Assembly (NCBI GenBank): GCA_963719975.1
Contig: CAVRED010000009.1
Location: forward strand, 62,001 to 126,000
Direction of reading: 5' to 3'
DNA length: 64,000 nucleotides
Origin: Poindextera sp963719975
GTDB lineage: Bacteria; Pseudomonadota; Alphaproteobacteria; Caulobacterales; Caulobacteraceae
Position numbers and translations under genes: made by a program. Under the pieces are notes generated by a model. The model searched no databases. It had not been told where the DNA came from and worked only from the letters and a program-made list of their open reading frames with translations. Below, piece by piece: positions 37,036 to 45,817 of this stretch (within the stretch, counting starts at the first letter, position 1; each line of letters starts with the position of its first letter).

Positions 37036-37635
37036 TCAATCCTCCAAGCGCTTCCTCGTGGCGGCCCCCGCCACCAGTCCGAACAACAGATGGTCTCGCC
37101 AATCGCCGTTAATTTTCAGATAAGCATGCGCCCGACCCTCGAGCTCGAACCCGGCCTTCAGGAGCAGGGAGCGCGACGGTTCGTTCTCCGGTATGCAGGC
37201 CGCCTCCAGGCGGTGCAGCGCCAGACGGCCGAGCGCGAAGCCGGTCAGGGCGCGGACGGCGGCCAGGGTGTGCCCTTTGCGGGCGAAGGGCTCGCCGACC
37301 CAGTAGCCGACCTGCCCCATCTGGGCCACGCCACGGCGGATGTTGGAGAGGGTGATGCCGCCGACGAGCTCGCCGTCGGGGCGCCGGAAGACAAGGAAGG
37401 CGTAGCCGTAGCCCAGGTCCATGTCGCGCTGGTAGGCGGCGAGGCGGCGGCGGAAGGCGGCGCGGGACAAATCGTCGGCCGGCCAGATCGGCTCCCATGG
37501 CTGCAGGAAGGCCTTGGAGCGACGGCGCAGGTCCGACCAGGCGGCGTAGTCGGCGGCCCGCGGCGGACGCAGGATCACGCCCTCGCCCTCGACGCGAAGG
37601 CCGACATCGGCCGACATCCAATCCAACAGCGCCAC
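37036..37635 (-). CDS. GNAT acetyltransferase, RimJ/RimL type
   Basis: 199 residues from GTG 37635, which has GAGGGAG ahead of it. VILRPPRAADYAAWSDLRRR, LVGGITLSNIRRGVAQMGQV, GYWVGEPFARKGHTLAAVRA (acetyl-CoA loop) and ALHRLEAACIPENEPSRSLL, KAGFELEGRAHAYLKINGDW are the RimJ/RimL blocks. Modifies an N-terminus or small amine; target unknown. Last gene of the cluster beginning with the cytochrome oxidase genes. Confidence 0.9.
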   Translation of the reverse strand: MALLDWMSADVGLRVEGEGVILRPPRAADYAAWSDLRRRSKAFLQPWEPIWPADDLSRAAFRRRLAAYQRDMDLGYGYAFLVFRRPDGELVGGITLSNIRRGVAQMGQVGYWVGEPFARKGHTLAAVRALTGFALGRLALHRLEAACIPENEPSRSLLLKAGFELEGRAHAYLKINGDWRDHLLFGLVAGAATRKRLED

Positions 37636-37703
37636 GCGTTCGCTCCCTCGCGGGTCCGCGAACCTAACGCCGAAATCGCCGCTGTGAAGCCCGTTGCTCG
37701 CCG

Positions 37704-39008
37704 TCAGCCCGCATCGAACAGGGCGGCATGGAAGGCGTCGGCGGCCGGAAGGGCCGATTTCGGGCCGAGCAGCGCTGACGCGCTTCGCCCGGATGCAAGG
37801 GCGCGATCGCCGGCGCGAGCGATGTCCGCGGGCTGGACCGCGTCGATCCGCGCCGCGATCTCGGACGGCGGAATCAGCCGGTCGTAGACCATGAGCTGCG
37901 CCGCGGCCTGCTCGGCGCGGGCGGCCGCGGACTCGCGCGCCATGAAGAGTGAGCCTTTGAGCTGCGCCTTGGCGCGCGCGAGCTCGGCGGCGTCGACCGA
38001 GCGGCAAAGGGCGCGGAACTCACGGGCGGCGACGCTGGCGGCCTTGGCCGCATTCGCCGCCGATGCGCCGGCGTAAACCCCAAGCACGCCCACGTCCGCA
38101 TGCGCCTCGAGGTAGGCGTCGATGGCGTAGGCGAGGCCCAGCCGCTCGCGCACGGCCTGGAACAGGCGCGATGACATGCCGCCCCCGAGGACCTCGGCGA
38201 ACAGGCGAAAGGCGTAGTGGTCTGGATCGGTGTAGCCGACGGCCGGCAGCAGCATAACAAGGTGCGCCTGCTCGAGCGGGCGGGCGAGCGCCTTTATCCC
38301 GCCGACAAACGGCGCCGGGGCGGGCCGGGCGGCGGGCTCGGCGGCCGCCGCACCTGAGAACCAGCGCTCGGCGAGAGCCAGCAGCTCGCGTTCGTCCACG
38401 GCGCCCGCGGCGACGATCACGATCCGATCGGGGGCGTAGAGCGCGGCGCGGAAGGCCTCGAGCGCCTGCGGCCCCGCCCGCCCGATGCTGGCCTTGGTCC
38501 CGAGGACCGGCCGGCCGAGGGGATGGCCGGCGTAGGCCAGCGCGCCGGCGAGCTCGAACACCAGGTCGTCGGGCACATCGGCGGCTTCGGCGATCTCCTG
38601 GGCGACGACGCGCTTTTCCTTGGCCAGGTCGCCGGCGGCGAGGCGCGGGCGCAAGACGAGGTCGGCGACGACCGCCATGGCGAGCTCGAGCCCGCCCTTC
38701 AGCGCGCGCACCTGGAAGCTGGTGCGGTCGTGGCCGGTCGCGGCGTTGATGTGACCCCCGGCGGCCTCGATGACCTCGACGATCTCGCGCGCCGAGCGGC
38801 CGCCGGCGCCCTTGAACACCATGTGTTCCAAAAGATGCGCCCAGCCCGACTGCTCCGGCGTCTCGTAGAGCGCGCCGCGGCCGACGACGACGCTGAGCGC
38901 CAGCGTCTCCAGCCCCGGCATCGGGTCGCAGACGACGCGGGTTCCGTTCGCCAGCGTGTGGATCGTGGGCGTGGCGATGGGCTCAGGCCTGGGCAAAGTC
39001 GCGGACAT
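37704..39008 (-). CDS. M16-family zinc peptidase
   Basis: 434 residues, intact. TLANGTRVVCDPMPGLETLA, then the inverted zinc motif in GWAHLLEHMVFKGAGGRSA (HxxEH) and the distal glutamate in EKRVVAQEIAEAADVPDD. The C-terminal inactive half includes EQAHLVMLLPAVGYTDPDHY and GGGMSSRLFQAVRERLGLAY. Resembles bacterial mitochondrial-processing-peptidase-like proteins, often found beside thrC in alphaproteobacteria. Start lies 26 bases inside the end of thrC. Confidence 0.93.
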   Translation of the reverse strand: MSATLPRPEPIATPTIHTLANGTRVVCDPMPGLETLALSVVVGRGALYETPEQSGWAHLLEHMVFKGAGGRSAREIVEVIEAAGGHINAATGHDRTSFQVRALKGGLELAMAVVADLVLRPRLAAGDLAKEKRVVAQEIAEAADVPDDLVFELAGALAYAGHPLGRPVLGTKASIGRAGPQALEAFRAALYAPDRIVIVAAGAVDERELLALAERWFSGAAAAEPAARPAPAPFVGGIKALARPLEQAHLVMLLPAVGYTDPDHYAFRLFAEVLGGGMSSRLFQAVRERLGLAYAIDAYLEAHADVGVLGVYAGASAANAAKAASVAAREFRALCRSVDAAELARAKAQLKGSLFMARESAAARAEQAAAQLMVYDRLIPPSEIAARIDAVQPADIARAGDRALASGRSASALLGPKSALPAADAFHAALFDAG

Positions 39009-40380
39009 AGGCCTTCACCGCTTCCACGTCCGCCGGCATCCGGTCGATCTGCTCGGTCTTCTTGGCCATCGCTTTCACGGCGCGCGGTTCGGCCGGCGCC
39101 TGACCGGCCGCCTTGGCGACCGCTTCGGGGAACTTGGCAGGGTCCGCTGTCGCCAGCGCGACCATCGGCGTCGCGCGCCGCTTTGGCCCGACCAGGCCTG
39201 CGGCATGGACGGCGACGGCGCTGTGCGGGTCGATCAGCACGCCGCTGGCGTGGAAGGTCGAGACGATGGCGCGCGCGGTGTCGGCCTCCGAGGCGCTGGC
39301 GCCGACGAAGAGCTCGCGGATGAGGGCCAGCGCCTTCGGCGGAATGTCGATCGCCCCCTGCTCGGTGAAGGCGCGCATCGCGCGGGAGGTCTCGGTCCCT
39401 TCGCGGTCGACGCCCTCGAAGTAGAGGCGCTCGAAGTTGGACGCGACCTGGATGTCCATGGCCGGCGATTGGGTCGCGGCGACCACCCCGCGGGCATAGC
39501 GCCCGGTCTGGATGGCGCGGGCCAGGATGTCGTTGCTGTTCGTCGCCACGACAATGCGCTCGATCGGCAGCCCCATCTTGCTGGCGACGTAGCCGGCGAA
39601 CGCATCGCCGAAGTTGCCGGTGGGGACGGAAAAGGCGACCGGCCGCTCCGGGGCGCCGAGCGCCGCCGCGGCGGTGAAGTAGTAGACCGCCTGGGCCGCG
39701 ATCCGCGCCCAGTTGATCGAGTTCACGCCCGAGAGGTTGACCGCTTGGGGGAACCCTTGCGCCTGGAACAGGCCTTTGACGATCGCCTGGCAGTCGTCGA
39801 ACGTTCCGTCGATAGCCAGACAGCGGACGTTCTTGCGGCCGGACGTGGTCATGAAGCGGCGCTGGACGTCGCTGATCTTCCCCTCGGGAAAAAGCACGAC
39901 GGTGCGCACGGCCTTGACCGATCCCAGCGCCTCGACCGCGGCGCCGCCGGTGTCGCCCGACGTGGCGCAGACGACGGTCAGCGTCTGGCCCTTGGCCTTC
40001 AGCGCATGCTCGTACAGCCGCGCCACCAGCTGCATGGCGATGTCCTTGAACGCCAGCGTCGGCCCGTGGAACAGCTCGAGCAGCCAGAGGCCAGGCGTGA
40101 GCTGGCGCAGCGGCGCGACCGCGTCGTGGGTGAAGCCCGCGTAGGCCTCGTTCGCCATCTCGAGCAGATCGGCGTGCGCCACCTCTTCGCCGGCGAAGTG
40201 CGCCAGGATGTCGGCGCAGACCTCGGCGTAGGGGCGGCCGGCGAAATCGGCGATCTCGTCGTGCGCGAGCAGCGGCCAGACCTCCGGCGCGTAGAGGCCG
40301 CCGTCGGGGGCGAGACCGGCCAGCACGGCGTCGAGGAAGCCGATCGGCGGGCTTTGGCCGCGGGTCGAGATGTAGCGCAT
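38983..40380 (-). CDS. thrC: Threonine synthase
   Basis: 465 residues, intact. PLP enzyme converting O-phosphohomoserine to threonine. MRYISTRGQSPPIGFLDAVL, LELFHGPTLAFKDIAMQLVA (PLP lysine in AFKD), VCATSGDTGGAAVEAL (phosphate loop), GRKNVRCLAIDGTFDDCQAI, SGVNSINWARIAAQAVYYF and FSVPTGNFGDAFAGYVASKM. Start overlaps the SURF1 gene's stop by ATGA at 40380; its end overlaps the peptidase start. Confidence 0.96.
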   Translation of the reverse strand: MRYISTRGQSPPIGFLDAVLAGLAPDGGLYAPEVWPLLAHDEIADFAGRPYAEVCADILAHFAGEEVAHADLLEMANEAYAGFTHDAVAPLRQLTPGLWLLELFHGPTLAFKDIAMQLVARLYEHALKAKGQTLTVVCATSGDTGGAAVEALGSVKAVRTVVLFPEGKISDVQRRFMTTSGRKNVRCLAIDGTFDDCQAIVKGLFQAQGFPQAVNLSGVNSINWARIAAQAVYYFTAAAALGAPERPVAFSVPTGNFGDAFAGYVASKMGLPIERIVVATNSNDILARAIQTGRYARGVVAATQSPAMDIQVASNFERLYFEGVDREGTETSRAMRAFTEQGAIDIPPKALALIRELFVGASASEADTARAIVSTFHASGVLIDPHSAVAVHAAGLVGPKRRATPMVALATADPAKFPEAVAKAAGQAPAEPRAVKAMAKKTEQIDRMPADVEAVKAYVRDFAQA

Positions 40381-41105
40381 CAGGTGCGCGGCCTCCTGGT
40401 CCAGAGCGTGGCGAGGTAGACGCCGGCCAACGCCAGGGCAAGGCCGAACCAGGTGATCGCGTACTGCAGATGGTTGTTCGGGATGTCGGCGGGGATGGCC
40501 GCCGGGGTCGGCCCGCCGGGCGGGGGCGCGGGCCGCTCGAGCATCAGGAAACTCGGCGCCGGAGCGCTGACGCCAAGGGCCGTGGCCATGGCGGGGATGT
40601 CGCGCCAGTACCAGAGGTTCTGGCCCGGCTCGTTCGCCGGCGTGACGAAGTTGCGCTCATCGCCTTTGCGCAGCACGCCGACGATGGGCTGCGCCAGCGT
40701 TTGGCCACGGGTGGCCGTGAGCCCTTGGGCGATGAAACCCCTGTCGACCAGGATGGCGCGATAAGGGCCGGCCGCGACCGGGCAGGCGGCGATCAGCCGA
40801 TAGCCGCCATAGCCCTGCCAGACCGCGTAGAGCCGAAGGTAGGGGCCGGTCTCGAGGTTCGGGCAGGTCATCTCGACACGGTGATAGTCGACGTCCTCGC
40901 CACTCGCTGCGCGCGCGAGTAGCGCCGCCAGCGGCTGCGGCGGCGCCGCCTGGAGCGCCGCGACGCGGGCGAGGATGGCCTGCTTCCAGTGCAGGCGCTG
41001 GATCTGCCAGACGCCGAGGCCGATCAGGATCGCGATGCCGGCGACGGCGGCGATCGCGGGGACGATCTCGAACCGCCTGCGCGCCTGGCTAGTCGTCCCC
41101 GTCAT
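40380..41105 (-). CDS. SURF1/Shy1 cytochrome oxidase assembly protein
   Basis: 241 residues, intact. Two transmembrane helices flank a periplasmic domain: VPAIAAVAGIAILIGLGVWQ with WQIQRLHWKQAILARV after it, and YAITWFGLALALAGVYLATL at the end. Conserved SURF1 parts include AILVDRGFIAQGL and NNHLQYAITWF. Helps haem a insertion into subunit I. Overlaps DUF983 by 17 bases and thrC by 4. Confidence 0.93.
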   Translation of the reverse strand: MTGTTSQARRRFEIVPAIAAVAGIAILIGLGVWQIQRLHWKQAILARVAALQAAPPQPLAALLARAASGEDVDYHRVEMTCPNLETGPYLRLYAVWQGYGGYRLIAACPVAAGPYRAILVDRGFIAQGLTATRGQTLAQPIVGVLRKGDERNFVTPANEPGQNLWYWRDIPAMATALGVSAPAPSFLMLERPAPPPGGPTPAAIPADIPNNHLQYAITWFGLALALAGVYLATLWTRRPRT

Positions 41106-41466
41106 GGCCGGCCTCGGAGGCCCTGTGGTGGAACTGCAGCGCCAGCATCACGCCCTTGAGCGGACGCACCAGGGCGAGCGCCAGGATCACAGCCAGCGGC
41201 AGCCAGAGCACAAGGTGAACCCAGACCGGCGGATGGAAGGCGATCTCGGTGAAGAGGGCGGAGAAGCAGGTGATCACGCCGACGATGAGGACGATGAACA
41301 CGGCCGGGCCGTCGCCGGAATCGGCCTTGGCGAGGTCGAAGCCGCACGCCTCGCAGCGGCGGCTCACGCGCAGGAAGCCTTCGAACAGCGGCCCTTCGCC
41401 GCAGGCTGGGCAGCGACAGGCCAGCCCCGCCGCGACCGGATTCACCGGTCGCGCGCGCGTGGTCAA
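41089..41466 (-). CDS. DUF983 family membrane protein
   Basis: ~125 residues. Two CxxC pairs, CRCPACGEGPLFEGFLRVSR and CEACGFDLAKADSGDGPAVF, then two hydrophobic helices (FIVLIVGVITCFSALFTEIA, WVHLVLWLPLAVILALALV). Found in cytochrome oxidase clusters of alphaproteobacteria; role probably in oxidase assembly, unproved. TTG at 41466 overlaps the ctaE stop (TTGA) and is preferred; GTG at 41445 is the alternative. Confidence 0.85.
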   Translation of the reverse strand: MTTRARPVNPVAAGLACRCPACGEGPLFEGFLRVSRRCEACGFDLAKADSGDGPAVFIVLIVGVITCFSALFTEIAFHPPVWVHLVLWLPLAVILALALVRPLKGVMLALQFHHRASEAGHDGDD

Positions 41467-42333
41467 TGCAGGCTCGGCAAGATGACGTAGACGAAGGCGA
41501 ACAGGAACAGCCAGACCACGTCGACGAAGTGCCAGTACCAGGCCGCCGCCTCGAAGCCGAAGTGCTTCTGCGGACTGAAGCCGCCGGCCAGCAACCGGCC
41601 GAGGCAGACCGACAGGAAGATGGTCCCGATGATGACGTGGAAGCCGTGGAACCCGGTCGCCATGAAGAAGGACGAGCCGTAGAGGCCGGAGTTGGCGGCC
41701 TGGGGCGAGAAGAACAGCTGGTCGAGCAGGATATGGCGGTACTCGTAGGCCTGGATCGAGGTGAACAAGAGGCCGAGCGCGATAGTGAGCGCGAGCCCGA
41801 TCTTGGCGCTGCGCCGATCGCCGACCTGCAGCGCGTGGTGGGCCCAGGTCACGGTGGTGCCGGATAGCAAGCAGCGTCAGCGTGTTGACCAGCGGCAGGT
41901 GGAACGGCTCGAGCGGCGCGACGCCCTGCGGCGGCCAGCTCTGCCAGGCGGCGGCCACCGCGTCGATCGGCGAAAAGGTCCTGTGGTGATGGAACAGCGC
42001 CATCTCGAAGAAGATCCAGAACCAGGCGACGAAGAACATCACCTCCGAGGCGATGAACAGGATCATGCCGTAGCGCAGACCGATCGAGACGACCGGGGTG
42101 TGGTCGCCGCCGTTGGCCTCCTTCACCACGTCGCTCCACCAGCCGACCATGGTGTAGAGCACGCCGGCCAGCCCGATCAGGAAGACCCAGGGGCTGTGCT
42201 TCTCGATGCCGAACAGCCCCTTCATCCAGATGATGAGGCCGAAGGCCATGGTGGTCGCGGCGATCGAGCCGATCAGCGGCCAGGAGCTGGGGTTGACCAG
42301 GTGGTAGTCGTGCTTGACGGAAGCGTCGGCCAT
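41463..42333 (-). CDS. ctaE: Cytochrome c oxidase subunit III (one frame break)
   Basis: ~289 residues, seven transmembrane helices. MADASVKHDYHLVNPSSWPL, GWWSDVVKEANGGDHTPVVS, GMILFIASEVMFFVAWFWIF and FHLPLVNTLTLL, then after one extra T near 41865 LSGTTVTWAHHALQVGDRR, YSSFFMATGFHG-type segment (SSFFMATGFHGFHVIIGTIF) and AAWYWHFVDVVWLFLFAFVY. All are standard subunit III blocks. Confidence 0.94.
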
Positions 42334-42407
42334 CTCGGGGTCTTCTTAGCTCCTCGCGTTGGATTCGGGGGACGTCTGTCGCTGCATCGCTATAGCCTCG
42401 CGCCGGC

Positions 42408-42974
42408 TCATCCGCCAAGGGCCAGCGCCGATTTCGGCGCGGGGAAGAAGGTGTAGGACAAGACGAGGTTCGTATAGCCCTTGGTGTCGGGGTCGGACGC
42501 AAAGCCCGGGTCGATGAAATAGAGCACCGGGAACTTCACGGTCGTGTGCGCCGGGATGGTCTGATCGTTGAAGCAGAAGCATTGCAGCTTGCGCAGGTAG
42601 GCGCCGGCCTGGTTGGGGGCGACGTTGTAGGCCGCGCGGCCGGTCAGGGGCCGGTCGGACGGATTGCTGACGGTGAAGAAGGCGAGCCCCGTCTGGCCGA
42701 CGTGCAGGGTCTGGCTGCGCTGAGCCGGCTGGAACGTCCAGGGCAGGCCGCGCACGTTGGTGTCGAAGCTGACCGTCACCGTCTGCGCCAGCACGCTGGT
42801 CGGCGCGGTCTGCGCGCGCGGCACGTAGCCGGCGAACCCGGTCGCCTGGCAGAAGGCGCGATAGAGGGGGACGGCGGCGAAGGCCGCGCCGGTCATCACG
42901 ACGAACAGGGCCAGGCACGCGACGACGACCCGCGTGTTGGCCCGGCGCAGCCTAGAATCCGATGTCGGCGACAT
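42408..42974 (-). CDS. ctaG: Cytochrome c oxidase assembly protein CtaG (Cox11)
   Basis: 188 residues, intact. One N-terminal anchor (TRVVVACLALFVVMTGAAFA) with AAVPLYRAFCQATGFAG, then the periplasmic copper domain with LRKLQCFCFNDQTIPAHTTV (CFCF copper site) and PVLYFIDPGFASDPDTKGYT. Delivers copper to the CuB site of subunit I. Its start overlaps the end of the 49-residue ORF. Confidence 0.95.
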   Translation of the reverse strand: MSPTSDSRLRRANTRVVVACLALFVVMTGAAFAAVPLYRAFCQATGFAGYVPRAQTAPTSVLAQTVTVSFDTNVRGLPWTFQPAQRSQTLHVGQTGLAFFTVSNPSDRPLTGRAAYNVAPNQAGAYLRKLQCFCFNDQTIPAHTTVKFPVLYFIDPGFASDPDTKGYTNLVLSYTFFPAPKSALALGG

Positions 42975-43101
42975 GGCCCTTCATGCGCAGGATGGTGACG
43001 ATGAAGACGAGGATGACGAAGGCGGCGAGCGCGAGCGCGATGGCGAGGCTGCGCCGGCGGCGGGCCTTGACCCAGGCCGGGCCTTCGGGCGGCTCGCTCA
43101 T
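42952..43101 (-). CDS. 49-residue single-helix protein (CoxF-like) of the oxidase cluster
   Basis: MSEPPEGPAWVKARRRRSLA, then a hydrophobic helix IALALAAFVILVFIVTILRM and KGHVADIGF, stop TAG at 42952-42954. Its ATG overlaps the ctaB stop by four bases and its end overlaps the ctaG start, so it is clearly part of the operon. The place between ctaB and ctaG is where alphaproteobacteria carry a tiny CoxF-type membrane protein. Confidence 0.8.
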   Translation of the reverse strand: MSEPPEGPAWVKARRRRSLAIALALAAFVILVFIVTILRMKGHVADIGF

Positions 43102-44048
43102 CGGACCAGCGGCGCGAGGCTAAGGAAACGCTCGGCCAGCAAGGCGGCGAACAGCAGGAAGAGGTAGCCGATCGAGAAGGCGAAGAGGTCGCGCGCCTCC
43201 TTTGGTCCCTTCACCTGGTAGAGCCCCTCCGCGCCGTCGGCGCCGTCGCCCGCGCCGCTTCTGGCGAGGCGTCCGGCCAGGATCAGGAAGACGACGCCGC
43301 CCGCGGCGGCGACGGCCAGATAGACCGCCCCGCCGAGCCCCGTCGCGGCCGGCGCCAGCGCCAGCACCACGAGCAGCAGGCTGTAGAACAGGATCGAGCG
43401 GCGCGTCGCGGCCGCGCCCTTGACCACCGGCAGCATCGGCACGCCGGCGGCGGCGTAGTCGTCCTTGACGTAGAGCGACAGCGCCCAGAAGTGCGGCGGC
43501 GTCCAGACGAAGATGATGGCGCAGAGCAGCCAGGCGTTCAGCGGCGTGGTCCCGCTGGCGGCGGCCCAGCCAATGACCGGCGGCAGCGCGCCGGCCAGAC
43601 CGCCGATCACGATGTTCTGCGGCGTCGAGCGCTTGAGCCAGAGGGTGTAGACGACGGCGTAGAAGAAGATGGTGAAGGCCAGGAGGCCGGCCGCGACGAG
43701 ATTGGTCGCCAGCGCCATCAGGCCGACCGAGAAGAGGCTCAAGATCACGCCCAGCGCCAGCGCATCGGAGCGCTGGACCCTGCCGGACGGCACCGGCCGG
43801 TGGCGGGTGCGACGCATCAGCGCATCGATGTCGGAATCGAAGCCCATGTTCAGCGCGCCCGAGGCGCCGGCGCCCACGGCGATGCAGAGGATGGCGATGG
43901 CGGCGAGCAGCGGGTTCATCGGCGCGCGCGCGCAAGCCAGCCCCGTGAGCGCGGTGAACACCACCAGCGACATCACCCTGGGCTTCAGAAGCTCGACGTA
44001 GTCCTGCCAGCGCGCGGGCGCCGCCGCGCGGGCGGTGGTCTCGGTCAT
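43098..44048 (-). CDS. ctaB: Protohaem IX farnesyltransferase (haem O synthase)
   Basis: 316 residues, intact, nine transmembrane helices of the UbiA superfamily. QDYVELLKPRVMSLVVFTAL, ALNMGFDSDIDALMRRTRHR (NxxxDxxxD site), PVPSGRVQ, IGGLAGALPPVIGWAAASG, WTPPHFWALSLYVKDDYAAA and GVPMLPVVKGAAATRR. Converts haem B to haem O for the oxidase. Confidence 0.95.
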   Translation of the reverse strand: MTETTARAAAPARWQDYVELLKPRVMSLVVFTALTGLACARAPMNPLLAAIAILCIAVGAGASGALNMGFDSDIDALMRRTRHRPVPSGRVQRSDALALGVILSLFSVGLMALATNLVAAGLLAFTIFFYAVVYTLWLKRSTPQNIVIGGLAGALPPVIGWAAASGTTPLNAWLLCAIIFVWTPPHFWALSLYVKDDYAAAGVPMLPVVKGAAATRRSILFYSLLLVVLALAPAATGLGGAVYLAVAAAGGVVFLILAGRLARSGAGDGADGAEGLYQVKGPKEARDLFAFSIGYLFLLFAALLAERFLSLAPLVR

Positions 44049-44126
44049 CGAATGGACGCTCGGTTCATGGCGGGCGCCGGGCGCCTCGCGGCGCCCGGTC
44101 GAAACGATCCTACACCAAACGCCGCC

Positions 44127-45788
44127 CTAGTGAGTCTCGGCGTGGATATGGGGCAGTTCGGCGAACTGGTGGAACGGCGGCGGCGAGGACAGCGTCCACT
44201 CGAGCGTGGTCGCGCCTTCGCCCCACGGATTGGCTTCCGCCTTGCGGTGACGGATGGCGGCTTCGGCCAGGAGCACGAACCAGACGAGCATCCCGAACGC
44301 GGTGATCGCGAAGCCGACCGACGAGACGTAGTTCCAATGCGCGAACGCCAGCGGGTAGTCGACGGTCCGCCGCGGCATGCCCTGCAGGCCGAGGAAGTGC
44401 TGCGGGAAGAAGATCGTGTTCACGCCGACGAACATGAACCAGAAGTGCACGTTGCCGAGGAACTCGTTGTACTTCACCCCCCACATCTTCTCGAACCAGT
44501 AGTAGAAGCCGGCGAAGATCGAGAACACCGCGCCCATCGACAGCACGTAGTGGAAGTGGGCGATGACGTAGTAGGTGTCGTGCAGGCTGTAGTCGATGCC
44601 GGCGTTGGCCAGCACCACGCCGGTCAGGCCGCCGATCGTGAACAGGAAGATGAAGCCGACGGCGAACAGCATCGGCGTCTTGAAGTCGATCGAGCCGCCC
44701 CACATCGTGGCGATCCAGGAGAAGACCTTGATCCCCGTCGGCACCGCGATGATCATCGTCGCTGCCACGAAATAGGCCTGCAGGTCGACGTTCAGACCGA
44801 CCGCATACATGTGGTGGGCCCAGACGATGAAGCCGAGGAACCCGATCGCCACCATGGCGTAGGCCATGGCGAGATAGCCGAACACCGGCTTGCGCGAGAA
44901 TGTCGCCACCACCTGGCTGATGATGCCGAAGCCGGGCAGGATCAGGATGTAGACCTCGGGGTGGCCGAAGAACCAGAACAGGTGCTGGAACATCAACGGG
45001 TCGCCGCCGTTCGACGGGTCGAAGAAGTGGGTCCCGAAGTTGCGGTCGGTGAGCAGCATGGTGATCCCGCCGGCCAGCACCGGCAGCGAGAGCAGCAAGA
45101 GGAAGACCGTCACCAGGATCGACCAGACGAACAGCGGCATGCGGTGCAGCGTCATGCCCGGCGCGCGCATGTTGAAGATCGTGGTGATGAAGTTGATCGC
45201 GCCCAGGATCGATGACGCGCCCGCCAGGTGGATCGACAGGATGGCGAAGTCCATCGCCGGGCCGGTGTGACCCGTGGTCGACAGCGGCGGGTAGAGCGTC
45301 CAGCCGCCGCCGAACCCTTGTCCCGGACCGCCGTCGACGAACATCGACGTGCACAGAAGGACGAAGGAGGCGACCAGGAGCCAGAACGAGATGTTGTTCA
45401 TGCGCGGGAAGGCCATGTCAGGCGCCCCGATCATGATCGGCACGAACCAGTTGCCGAACCCGCCGATCATCGCCGGCATCACCATGAAGAAGATCATGAT
45501 CAGGCCGTGGGCGGTGGCTGCGACATTGTAGCCGTGGTGGCCGGCGAGCAGCGGCAGCGTCCCGAACAGGCCGTTGTCCTTGAACACCTGGATGCCCGGC
45601 TCGGCGAGCTCCCAGCGCATCAGGCCGGAGAGGGTCGACCCGATGATCCCGGCCATGATGGCGAACAGGATGTAGAGGGTGCCGATGTCCTTGTGGTTGG
45701 TCGAGAACAGCCAGCGCACCAGGAACGGCGGGGTGTGGGCGTAGTGGTCGTCGTGCCCGTGGTCGATGTCGTGAGCGGCGGTGGCCAT
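44127..45788 (-). CDS. ctaD: Cytochrome c oxidase subunit I (aa3 type)
   Basis: 553 residues, intact, twelve transmembrane helices. STNHKDIGTLYILFAIMAGI, HHGYNVAATAHGLIMIFFMV (haem a histidine), FFGHPEVYILILPGFGIISQ (CuB histidine and Tyr cross-link), WAHHMYAVGLNVDLQAYFVA, and YVIAHFHYVLSMGAVFSIFA (haem ligands) are all present. ATG at 45788 chosen by the start MATAAHDIDHGHDDHYAHTP; the frame is open further upstream without meaning. Confidence 0.97.
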   Translation of the reverse strand: MATAAHDIDHGHDDHYAHTPPFLVRWLFSTNHKDIGTLYILFAIMAGIIGSTLSGLMRWELAEPGIQVFKDNGLFGTLPLLAGHHGYNVAATAHGLIMIFFMVMPAMIGGFGNWFVPIMIGAPDMAFPRMNNISFWLLVASFVLLCTSMFVDGGPGQGFGGGWTLYPPLSTTGHTGPAMDFAILSIHLAGASSILGAINFITTIFNMRAPGMTLHRMPLFVWSILVTVFLLLLSLPVLAGGITMLLTDRNFGTHFFDPSNGGDPLMFQHLFWFFGHPEVYILILPGFGIISQVVATFSRKPVFGYLAMAYAMVAIGFLGFIVWAHHMYAVGLNVDLQAYFVAATMIIAVPTGIKVFSWIATMWGGSIDFKTPMLFAVGFIFLFTIGGLTGVVLANAGIDYSLHDTYYVIAHFHYVLSMGAVFSIFAGFYYWFEKMWGVKYNEFLGNVHFWFMFVGVNTIFFPQHFLGLQGMPRRTVDYPLAFAHWNYVSSVGFAITAFGMLVWFVLLAEAAIRHRKAEANPWGEGATTLEWTLSSPPPFHQFAELPHIHAETH

Positions 45789-45817
45789 GGTCTGAAAACT
45801 CTCTCCGTAGCGGCGCG

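Noticed and set aside
43491..45215. A 574-codon open frame on the plus strand
   Set aside because: Antisense to ctaB and ctaD; translation is histidine-, arginine- and acid-rich noise typical of antisense to membrane proteins.
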